Source: Akkermansiaceae bacterium
GTDB taxonomy: Bacteria > Verrucomicrobiota > Verrucomicrobiia > Verrucomicrobiales > Akkermansiaceae
Assembly: GCA_029242935.1 (NCBI GenBank)
Contig: JAQWSX010000116.1
Coordinates: forward strand, 1 to 53,303
Length of the DNA: 53,303 nucleotides
Direction: 5' to 3'
The position numbers and the translations under genes are program-made. The notes under the pieces were generated by a model. It was not told the DNA's origin. It did not search any database and worked only from the letters and a program-made list of their open reading frames with translations. Below are positions 8,047-15,411 of the stretch, piece by piece; the first letter of the stretch is position 1; each line of letters starts with the position of its first letter.

Positions 8047-9720
8047 TTAGGTATACTTTAAAACCTCCTCGATTGTCGTGCGACCTTCGTAAATACAACG
8101 AAGACCGTCTTCACGGAGAGTGGTCATGCCAAGCTCGATTGCTTTTTGTTTGATCACCACTGCCGGTGCCCTGTCAATGATAAGTTCACGAATAGGATCA
8201 CTGATATTCAAGAGTTCGTAAAGACCGGCTCGGCCTTTATAGCCGGAATCAGCACAAGTCTTACAGCCCTTACCAGTGAAAAAGCTTTTGTCCCCGAGTT
8301 CGTGTGGAGCCACCCCGAGTTGAGTGAGAATAGCTTCGCTCGGCTCGTAGGGAGACTTGCAATCCAGACAAATCGTTCGCAAAAGTCGCTGGGCCAGAAT
8401 CCCTTCTAGAGAAGCTGCAACCAAGAATGGTTGAGTTCCCATATCCACCAATCGAGTTACCGCTCCAGCAGCATCGTTGGTGTGCAGAGTAGAAAGCACG
8501 AGGTGACCAGTCAGTGAAGCCTGAATTGCAATTTTCGCGGTATCGAGGTCTCGCATCTCTCCCACCAAAATCTTATCTGGATCCTGACGAAGGAAGGCGC
8601 GCAGCACCCTCTCGAAAGTCATACCGATAGCGTCATTGATTGGAACCTGAATAATTCCATCCACATCGTATTCTACCGGATCCTCTGCCGTCAGAATCTT
8701 GGTATCTATCTGGTTGATTTCGCGGAGAGCTGCGTAAAGAGTGGTGGTTTTTCCCGCGCCAGTTGGCCCTGTCACGATGAAAATCCCGTTCGGCATCCGA
8801 ATCGTGTCGTGGATGTATTCATGGATATGCGGCGGTAGCCCCAAATTATCCAGATTGAGGTTCACAGAGTTTCGGTCCAAGACACGAAGCACAACACTCT
8901 CACCATACTGGGTCGGAAGCGACGAAACACGCATATCAACAGACTGATCTCCAACCTGCTTCACGATCCGCCCGTCCTGAGGAATACGGCGCTCCGCAAT
9001 GTTCATATTCGCCATCACCTTCACACGAGAAATGATCGGAAGGGCCAAGTGAACCGGCGGTGGAGTCATCTCATAAAGCGACCCGTCAACTCGGTAGCGA
9101 ATTTTAAATTCAGTTTCGAAGGGCTCGAAGTGAATATCGGAAGCTTTTTCCTTAATCGCCTGGTAAAGAACAAGGTCCACGTAGCGCACGATGGGAGCCG
9201 AGTTGGCCTCGTCTTCCATCTCTGCTTCGCCACCCTTGAAAGTCAGCCCGCCATCAAGCTGACTAAGAATGTCGTCCATTGCCTTCTCTTCTCCCCCGTA
9301 AAGCTCGTTGATTTTTTGTTCAACGAGGTGATCAGCACCCACAACTAAGGTGAGTTCATGACCAACAGCGAAACGAAGGTCCTCCAGTATTTGGGGATTA
9401 AGTGGGTCCGTGAGGGCGACTGAAATATTGCCGTCATTATAGGCAACCGGCAAAGCTCCGTGAAGTCGGGCCATCCCGGCAGGAACCAGCGATAGGAGTG
9501 CCTCGGCTGGCTCGAATTCGCTGAAATCCACAAACTCAGCTCCGAGCTCCTGGGCAATGATCGGCCAAATGTCGTCACGCGAGTTGACGACTTGGTAATC
9601 GGCAAGAATTTCAGCAGCTTCTTTTCCGCTGTTTTCGACTTCCGCGAGCACATCGGCCTTAAGGGCACCGTCAATCATGCTGCGACTCATAAAGAGATCG
9701 AGGACTTGGTTGTTATCCAT
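8047..9720 (-). CDS. gspE: GspE/PilB-family assembly ATPase (second copy)
   Basis: The 557-residue cytoplasmic hexameric ATPase has an N-terminal MshEN-like region (LVPAGMARLHGALPVAYNDGNISVALTDP), then the ATPase core. The core has Walker A GPTGAGKTTTLY, the Asp box TAEDPVEYDVDG, the Walker B-like block LRQDPDKILVGEMRD, and the His box STLHTNDAAGAVTRLVDMG. Near the C-terminus a four-cysteine zinc site is visible (CLDC about 30 residues before CKTC, then GYKGRAGLYELL). It powers pseudopilus or pilus assembly with GspF. It lies directly downstream of a close paralogue, and the two differ in Asp-box residues, so they may have different jobs. Confidence 0.95.
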   Translation of the reverse strand: MDNNQVLDLFMSRSMIDGALKADVLAEVENSGKEAAEILADYQVVNSRDDIWPIIAQELGAEFVDFSEFEPAEALLSLVPAGMARLHGALPVAYNDGNISVALTDPLNPQILEDLRFAVGHELTLVVGADHLVEQKINELYGGEEKAMDDILSQLDGGLTFKGGEAEMEDEANSAPIVRYVDLVLYQAIKEKASDIHFEPFETEFKIRYRVDGSLYEMTPPPVHLALPIISRVKVMANMNIAERRIPQDGRIVKQVGDQSVDMRVSSLPTQYGESVVLRVLDRNSVNLNLDNLGLPPHIHEYIHDTIRMPNGIFIVTGPTGAGKTTTLYAALREINQIDTKILTAEDPVEYDVDGIIQVPINDAIGMTFERVLRAFLRQDPDKILVGEMRDLDTAKIAIQASLTGHLVLSTLHTNDAAGAVTRLVDMGTQPFLVAASLEGILAQRLLRTICLDCKSPYEPSEAILTQLGVAPHELGDKSFFTGKGCKTCADSGYKGRAGLYELLNISDPIRELIIDRAPAVVIKQKAIELGMTTLREDGLRCIYEGRTTIEEVLKYT

Positions 9721-9761
9721 CGTGATGAAAAGGGTATAAGTTTATTTAGGTGTGAAAATAT

Positions 9762-11423
9762 TTAATCGGCATCGGACATGGTAACTCCGATGACTTCGGC
9801 CGCCGAAGTCATCCCAACGAGAACCTTTCGAATTCCGTCCTCTCGAAGTGTTCGCATCCCCAATTCCCGGGCGCGGCGACGGAGCTGCGGGGTACTCAGA
9901 TCCTGATTAATCAGGTGACGAACTTCGTCATCGACAAGGAAGATCTCGAAAATACCAATTCGACCGCGATAACCGGTATCCCGGCAGTTTTCGCAACCCA
10001 CCGGCCCCATGATATTGGAATCGGCCAGCTGGGAAGGATCAATGTTCAGCATGCGCAACTCCTTCTCGTCGAGGGTTGCAGGCGCCTTGCACTTGTCGCA
10101 AAGTTTACGGACCAATCGCTGGGCAAGAATTGCGCGGACCGCAGAAGCGATGAGGAACTTTTTAATCCCCATGTCTGCAAGTCGAGCCACCGAGCTGGGA
10201 GCATCATTAGTATGAAGGGTGGAGAACACCAAGTGACCGGTCAGCGACGCATTGATTGCAATATTTGCGGTTTCGCCATCTCGGATCTCACCCACCATGA
10301 TGATGTTAGGCGCCTGTCTCAGCATCGAACGAAGCGCCGCCGCGAAAGTCATTCCGATATCGGCTCGCACCATTACCTGATTGATTCCAGCAAGTTCATA
10401 TTCCACCGGATCCTCGACGGTAATGATCTTCTTGTCCGGCTGGTTGATTTCGTTCAAACAAGCATAGAGAGTTGTCGTTTTACCTGATCCAGTCGGGCCA
10501 GTCACCAGAATGATGCCATCTGGAAGTCTGAGCAGTTTTGCGAAAATTGCCTGGTCATCAGAAAGGAATCCCAACTGCGGCAGTCCGAGACTCAGAGCAG
10601 ACTTATCGAGAATACGCATAACAATACTCTCTCCATGGTTAGAAGGAACTGACGAAACACGAAGATCAACCTCCTTACCGCCCATTTTAACCTGGATTCG
10701 ACCGTCCTGCGGAATCCGCTTCTCCGCAATACTCATAGAGCTACTCATCACCTTGAGACGAGCAATGACTGCGGGCAAAAGCTTCTTGGGGTGATTAGCA
10801 ACCTCGATGAGCTTTCCGTCTAGGCGGTTTCGAATTCGTAGCGAAGTTTCAAGTGGCTCGATATGAATATCACTCGCGCGCATCTTGAAAGCATCGACCA
10901 AAATTCCGGAGACCAACTTGATGACTGGTGCATCTGAATCGTCAGACCCAATGTCCCCCACGACCTGAAGCTCGCTGGCATCAGCCTGCCCCACTTCATC
11001 TCCAAAAATCTGCTGCCACGCCGTTTGAATTGCCTTCGGCGGTGCTGCATAGAATTGACACTCACGATTCACAATGTGCGGGATTGCATCCTGAGCCTCA
11101 AAATCGAGCACGTCTGCCAGAGCAATACTAAGGTAAGAACCATCATCAAAAAATGGGACCGCATTGAAGCGACGACAATCGGTCAAGCTGAGGAAACTCT
11201 TGAAGGCTGGATCAATGAATCCATTGGCAAGATCAGCAACATGGGTCCCGACATTGGCCGCGGAAACCTCGGCAATGGCAGTCTCGGTAATATCTCCAAT
11301 ATCAAGAAAATGCTGGATCAATCCGTCGTCTCCAAGCTTCCCCCGGATCTCGGCAACATGCTCGGAGGTCAAGTGCCCCCCTTCGGTCAATAACTGAATC
11401 AAATAATCTTCGTTCGAATACAC
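9762..11423 (-). CDS. gspE: GspE/PilB-family assembly ATPase (first copy)
   Basis: The 553-residue ATPase opens the gsp operon. An N-terminal MshEN-like region (FNAVPFFDDGSYLSIALADV) precedes the core. Walker A is at about 308-315 (GPTGSGKT), followed by TVEDPVEYELAG, the block LRQAPNIIMVGEIRDGETA and the His box STLHTNDAPSSVARL. The zinc tetrad is CDKC plus CENC, near 442-482. Relative to the neighbouring copy, two acidic residues of the Asp box are replaced (RQAPN against RQDPD). It is 41 bp upstream of the second gspE. Tandem GspE/PilB genes could form a mixed hexamer or serve separate machines; the sequence does not decide. Confidence 0.95.
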   Translation of the reverse strand: MYSNEDYLIQLLTEGGHLTSEHVAEIRGKLGDDGLIQHFLDIGDITETAIAEVSAANVGTHVADLANGFIDPAFKSFLSLTDCRRFNAVPFFDDGSYLSIALADVLDFEAQDAIPHIVNRECQFYAAPPKAIQTAWQQIFGDEVGQADASELQVVGDIGSDDSDAPVIKLVSGILVDAFKMRASDIHIEPLETSLRIRNRLDGKLIEVANHPKKLLPAVIARLKVMSSSMSIAEKRIPQDGRIQVKMGGKEVDLRVSSVPSNHGESIVMRILDKSALSLGLPQLGFLSDDQAIFAKLLRLPDGIILVTGPTGSGKTTTLYACLNEINQPDKKIITVEDPVEYELAGINQVMVRADIGMTFAAALRSMLRQAPNIIMVGEIRDGETANIAINASLTGHLVFSTLHTNDAPSSVARLADMGIKKFLIASAVRAILAQRLVRKLCDKCKAPATLDEKELRMLNIDPSQLADSNIMGPVGCENCRDTGYRGRIGIFEIFLVDDEVRHLINQDLSTPQLRRRARELGMRTLREDGIRKVLVGMTSAAEVIGVTMSDAD

Positions 11424-11565
11424 GGTGTAAAATTCGGTGTGCGTTTTCAGGTGTGTGTAACACGGGGCGGTTGGTCCACCATTGTCCCTGCGTCTGAACG
11501 AGACTGCGGAAATGAGCGTAAGGTGTCAACCAGTCGGAACCGAATCAGGCAAAAAAATCTGACAA

Positions 11566-11997
11566 TCAGACAAGATCGGCAAATACCTCCCTGAAAAGGT
11601 CATTTTGACGGCTTGCCATCAACTTGGCTTCCTTTGCGTCAATATCATCAAAACCCGCAAGGTGTAGCATACCGTGAATGCCATAAAGCGCGATCTCCCC
11701 ATAGGCACTCGTCTCAAATTTAAGGGATTGTCTCTCAGCAGTCTCAACCCCAATTAGGAGTTCACCATGATCGAAGGTAATCACATCCGTTGTTGTCGCA
11801 TCTCCCAAAAACTCGCCATGCAAGCGAGCCATCTCATCGTCATCAAGCAGAGTCACCTCGATTAGTTCCATATCAGAAATGACGCCCTTGCCAATTTTAC
11901 GAAGAATCCCAAAGACTTCACTCCAGCCGGATTCCAATCGATTCAGGAACGCGCCTGAAAAACTCCGTGATAAGGATTTTAGATAAATCTCGACCAT
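11566..11997 (-). CDS. ybeY: Endoribonuclease YbeY (16S rRNA maturation)
   Basis: The 143-residue protein matches the UPF0054/YbeY family of small metal-dependent endoribonucleases, used in 16S rRNA 3'-end maturation and ribosome quality control. Family blocks are VTLLDDDEMARLHGEFLGDATTTDVITF, then GEIALYGIHGMLHLAGFDD. The metal site is normally HGxLHLxGxDH; here the last His is Asp (GFDDID). It starts 11 bp after pgpH, the same neighbour order as the Bacillus yqfF-ybeY pair. Confidence 0.93.
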   Translation of the reverse strand: MVEIYLKSLSRSFSGAFLNRLESGWSEVFGILRKIGKGVISDMELIEVTLLDDDEMARLHGEFLGDATTTDVITFDHGELLIGVETAERQSLKFETSAYGEIALYGIHGMLHLAGFDDIDAKEAKLMASRQNDLFREVFADLV

Positions 11998-12008
11998 TGG
12001 CTACACCA

Positions 12009-13661
12009 CTACCGCCCTCGGCGCACCTTTTCAATCTCCTCCGCTGAAATCAGTTTGCCACCCTTCCTAGAGAGATCTGAAGGAGCATCTTCAACCTGCT
12101 CTTTGGGATACTCGATCCGCGCGTGCAGCATGCTCCTGAGGGTCGATGTGAAAACCTTTCGAATCATTGCCAAATCGGTCATCGTCAGACCAGTTGCATC
12201 CAACTGACCGTCGCGCACCCTTTTAAAAACAATCTCGTCCACCAAAGCGCGGATCCTACTCGGAGAAGGCTTTGAAATCGTTCTGGAAGCGCTCTCTATA
12301 GCATCTGCAAGCGAAATAATCCCACTTTCGCGAGTTTGAGGAATCGGCCCCGGATAGCGAAAACTCTTCTCATCCACTTTGGGCAGATCATCGGAATCAG
12401 TGGTCCCATGATCTTCTTCAACTTGGTGCTTTTGAAGTCGCTCCTGGGCCTTGCGATAGAAATAATAAACCAACGAATCACCATGATGCTCTTGAATCAC
12501 ATCAAGAATCCTTGGGTTCAGTTTATTCTTGATGGCCATATCCACACCATCCTTCACATGCGCCACAATAATGAGCGCACTCATGGTCGGAGTGAGACCG
12601 TCATGAGGATTCAAGCCACCCTGGTTCTCAATGAAATACTCAGGCTTATTCAGTTTCCCGATATCATGAAAATAAGCACAAACACGACTCATCACCGCAT
12701 TTGCCCCAATCGCCTCCGCGGCACTTTCCGCCAGCGAAGCCACAATCAAACTGTGATGAAACGTTCCCGGTGCCTCAATCTGCATTTTTCGGAGTAGCGG
12801 ATGATTCAAATCACTAAGCTCCAACCATGAAATCTCAGTCGTCAAACCAAACAGACCCTCGAGAAGGGGAAGCACCCCACCAACGAAAAGCCCGGTCAAA
12901 AGCCCAGTCGAAAGCGCAATCAGGCAAGCTTTGCCAAAAATTGTCCAACTTTCGCCGCTCAACATTTGAAGGTCACTCAGCGGAATCTTGGCGAAAACCA
13001 AGTCGACCAAAAGCGCCATAATCCCTACCCAAAAACCAGCTCGCAAAAGACGCCCACGTTTACTCACTCGCTTCGTGGCAAAGACCGATGTCAGGCCGCA
13101 AAAAAGACTGATCGCAAAGAAAGCCCAGCGATCCTCACTCGGAATCGTCAATGCTCCAAAGAGGCTCACAAAAACCGAGGAATAAACCCCAGCACGCTGC
13201 CCTAGTAAGACAGAATGCACCATCGGAGCGAGCGCCATTGGCATCACCAAAAACTCATAATGCTCCCCTAAATCAGACCGCAAGGTCACCCCACAGGCCA
13301 ATTTGACCACCCATAAGTGAATCAAAATACCACCAAAGACCAGAAGCACACTGCCATTCCTTCGGGCCGATTGCTGATGATTAAGATGAAAAATCGCAAG
13401 ACCACAGATCAAAATCACGATCGCCTCGGGCGCCCGGGAATCGGCATCCTGAACACCAAAGAACAGACCAAACATACCGAGGCTAAACCCTAAATAAAGC
13501 GCCCCACGGACAACCAAGCTACGGTCCATTGCGCCCAACGCTCCGCCATCGGTACTGGTGCGACGCTTCTTGCCTGAAGAAAGCCCCTGCTGGACCAATC
13601 TCCAGCGTCTAATTTGATCAATAAGTCCCAAAATAACGATTCTGGTTAAGCACCCTGCCAC
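12009..13661 (-). CDS. pgpH: PgpH-type 7TM-HD phosphohydrolase (probable cyclic-di-AMP phosphodiesterase)
   Basis: The 550-residue protein has an N-terminal membrane half with about seven hydrophobic segments (near 55-260) and a C-terminal cytoplasmic HD domain. HD-type metal ligands are visible in APGTFHHSLIVA, then YFHDIGKLNKPEYF, then IQEHHGDSLVYYF. The PgpH family hydrolyses cyclic-di-AMP. Usual members are longer because a large extracytoplasmic 7TMR-HDED sensor precedes the membrane domain; here it is absent. The frame opens at a GTG at 13661, but the start is uncertain because the membrane domain begins only near residue 45 and no clear ribosome-binding site is seen. It is followed after 11 bp by ybeY. 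Confidence 0.88.
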   Translation of the reverse strand: MAGCLTRIVILGLIDQIRRWRLVQQGLSSGKKRRTSTDGGALGAMDRSLVVRGALYLGFSLGMFGLFFGVQDADSRAPEAIVILICGLAIFHLNHQQSARRNGSVLLVFGGILIHLWVVKLACGVTLRSDLGEHYEFLVMPMALAPMVHSVLLGQRAGVYSSVFVSLFGALTIPSEDRWAFFAISLFCGLTSVFATKRVSKRGRLLRAGFWVGIMALLVDLVFAKIPLSDLQMLSGESWTIFGKACLIALSTGLLTGLFVGGVLPLLEGLFGLTTEISWLELSDLNHPLLRKMQIEAPGTFHHSLIVASLAESAAEAIGANAVMSRVCAYFHDIGKLNKPEYFIENQGGLNPHDGLTPTMSALIIVAHVKDGVDMAIKNKLNPRILDVIQEHHGDSLVYYFYRKAQERLQKHQVEEDHGTTDSDDLPKVDEKSFRYPGPIPQTRESGIISLADAIESASRTISKPSPSRIRALVDEIVFKRVRDGQLDATGLTMTDLAMIRKVFTSTLRSMLHARIEYPKEQVEDAPSDLSRKGGKLISAEEIEKVRRGR

Positions 13662-13753
13662 ATAAACGGCGCGGGTTTGTTATAGAATTAGCGGGTAGCG
13701 TCCGCAAGGACGAAGACAACTAAGCCCCGCCAGATGAGACAGGGAACTGGTAG

Positions 13754-14065
13754 TTAACCAAGACGAAATACAATCCGCGCCTTGGTCGTATCATACGGAG
13801 ACATCTCCATTTTGACACGGTCGCCGACAACGAGGCGAATGAACCGTTTTCTCATTTTTCCGGAGATGTGCGCGAGAACTTCATGACCACTCGGGAGAGC
13901 CACCTTGAACATTGTTCCTGCTAGAACAGATGAGATCGTCCCTTCAATCTCGACAGACTTCTGCTCGCTGCCTTCCTCCGAATTACGATTACTCTTGTCG
14001 ACATTACGCCGGCCGCGACGCCGGCCACCGCCGCCGCCTCTTCGAAAATTTCTTGGTCTAGCGAT
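13754..14065 (-). CDS. infA: Translation initiation factor IF-1, non-canonical start, Arg/Gly-rich N-terminal extension
   Basis: The frame ending at TAA (13754-13756) encodes an unmistakable IF-1 S1/OB fold: VEIEGTISSVLAGTMFKVAL, then GHEVLAHISGKMRKRFIRL, then GDRVKMEMSPYD and KARIVFRLG. IF-1 binds the 30S A site with IF-2 and IF-3. An in-frame TAA is at 14069-14071, and there is no ATG, GTG or TTG before the ATG inside AGTMFKV, which would lose the first strand. The given start is an ATC at 14065, giving 103 residues with the extension [20 protein letters not shown]. An ATT at 13948 would give a 64-residue minimal form. No Shine-Dalgarno site precedes either codon at normal spacing. The Gly/Arg codons read as genuine coding sequence, which favours the long form. 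Confidence 0.85.
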   Translation of the reverse strand: MARPRNFRRGGGGGRRRGRRNVDKSNRNSEEGSEQKSVEIEGTISSVLAGTMFKVALPSGHEVLAHISGKMRKRFIRLVVGDRVKMEMSPYDTTKARIVFRLG

Positions 14066-14192
14066 AACTTAAAATAGTTGGATTTGTGCAGGGCAAAGTG
14101 CGCCGCCGGCGGACTATGTGGTCTCAAAACTTCCTTAGCAATGGAAAAAAAGGTGATTTAATGGCCTGTTTATCGGAAACAGAATATCCCCA

Positions 14193-14222
14193 TTGAATCT
14201 TATCAACATATCGCGATATGTA
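14193..14222 (+). promoter_or_regulatory. Candidate sigma-70 promoter of metH
   Basis: TTGAAT (14193-14198), an 18-bp spacer and TATGTA (14217-14222) give a plausible vegetative promoter with four matches in each box. The predicted leader to the ATG at 14277 is only about 50 bases, too short for a cobalamin or SAM riboswitch. A perfect palindrome lies inside the spacer and covers the -10 box. Confidence 0.4.
14206..14221. promoter_or_regulatory. 16-bp perfect palindrome, probable repressor operator of metH
   Basis: ACATATCGCGATATGT equals its own reverse complement over all 16 bases and lies 55 bases before the metH start, between and over the predicted -35 and -10 boxes. Perfect AT-flanked palindromes of this size are typical sites for ArsR-like dimeric winged-helix repressors. 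SAH-responsive ArsR-family regulators of the methionine cycle are known in Proteobacteria. No regulator gene lies nearby, so its identity is inference. Confidence 0.55.
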
Positions 14223-14276
14223 GATTTGAACTTGAAAATCATTTCATTCTTCCGAAAGTCCGCACAAGACGAGCCA

Positions 14277-15365
14277 ATGACAACTCACCTTAGCGAAGAA
14301 CTCAAATCAGCCCTCTGCGAGCGTATCCTAGTCCTCGATGGAGCCATGGGCACGACTATCCGTGGTTATGGACTCTGCGAATCAGATGCCCGTGGCGAAC
14401 GTTTTCAGGACAATCGCGAGGACCTCTTGAATAACGGCGACATCCTTTCCATCACCCAACCTGACGTGATTGGCGACATCCACAAACGTTTTTACGAAGC
14501 CGGATCTGACATCTGCGAAACAAATACCTTCTCTGGCACTGTTTTGGCTCAATCTGAATTTTTCGTCGAAGATCCCCGGAAAACCGGCGGCACCAAAGAT
14601 CCTGAATTCTTTGAGAAACAAGTTCTCAACAACAGCGAACTTCAGGACCTAGTCCACGAACTTAATATAAAATCGGTCCAGCTTGCCAAAGAGCAAGCCA
14701 ACCGAGTTTCCCAAAACGACGGACGTAAACGTTATGTCGCCGGAGCCATAGGCCCTTTGACTGTTTCCCTCACCAACGTCGTCGACCCGAATGACACCTC
14801 ATTCCGCCCCGTCACCTTCGATCAGGTCAAACAAACCTACCGCCACCAAATCGATGCTCTCTTGGAAGCAAACTGCGATATTCTCATGGTTGAAACCATC
14901 TTTGACTCCCTTAACGCCAAAGCAGCTCTGGTTGCGATCAAGGAATCGAGAACCGAAGCTCCCGTCATCATTTCGGCCGCCGTTGGTCGTGGTGGCGAAA
15001 CCATGATCTCTGCCCAAAAAGTCGAAGCGCTCTGGAACACCTTCGCTCATATCGATCCCCTCGCGATTGGCCTCAACTGCTCTCTTGGTCCAGATCTCAT
15101 GGAGCCCTTTCTCCGCGACCTCGGAAAAGCAGCCACCACTCACATCTCGTGCTACCCCAATGCCGGACTCCCAAACCCGCTTGCTCCGACAGGTTTCGAC
15201 CTCGAACCACAGGATATGCACGATTACATTGCCGCCTTTGCCGATGCCGGACTCCTCAACCTGGCTGGCGGATGTTGCGGAAACACTCCCGAACACATCG
15301 CCGCCATCGCCAAATCAGTACAAGGCAAATCCCCACGTCCCGTCCCCACACTTGCCACCGCGTAG
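14277..15365 (+). CDS. metH: Methionine synthase, homocysteine-binding module (split MetH, part 1)
   Basis: This 362-residue protein equals the N-terminal homocysteine methyltransferase barrel of cobalamin-dependent MetH. It opens with ERILVLDGAMGTTIRGYGL. Later come ETIFDSLNAKAAL, the first zinc cysteine in IGLNCSLGP, and the paired zinc cysteines in LAGGCCGNTPEHI. It holds homocysteine as a zinc thiolate for methylation by methylcobalamin. The ATG at 14277 is chosen because it begins the conserved part; a TTG at 14193 overlaps the promoter. It stops at 15365, and the remaining domains lie in the next gene 46 bp away. Confidence 0.95.
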   Translation: MTTHLSEELKSALCERILVLDGAMGTTIRGYGLCESDARGERFQDNREDLLNNGDILSITQPDVIGDIHKRFYEAGSDICETNTFSGTVLAQSEFFVEDPRKTGGTKDPEFFEKQVLNNSELQDLVHELNIKSVQLAKEQANRVSQNDGRKRYVAGAIGPLTVSLTNVVDPNDTSFRPVTFDQVKQTYRHQIDALLEANCDILMVETIFDSLNAKAALVAIKESRTEAPVIISAAVGRGGETMISAQKVEALWNTFAHIDPLAIGLNCSLGPDLMEPFLRDLGKAATTHISCYPNAGLPNPLAPTGFDLEPQDMHDYIAAFADAGLLNLAGGCCGNTPEHIAAIAKSVQGKSPRPVPTLATA

Positions 15366-15411
15366 ATTACCAGCCTGATTCACAGTTAAAATTTTACTGC
15401 TCAAATTTCAA

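Noticed and set aside
9915-10487. 190-codon plus-strand frame inside the first gspE
   Set aside because: It lies wholly within the GspE ATPase core on the other strand and has no motif of its own.
13699-13712. CGTCC-GCAA-GGACG hairpin between infA and pgpH
   Set aside because: It is a stable GNRA-type hairpin but has no T tract and no link to a known RNA family; too little to call.
13921-14127. 68-codon minus-strand frame with TTG start over infA
   Set aside because: It is out of frame with the clear IF-1 fold, and its translation resembles nothing; coding signal follows the IF-1 frame.
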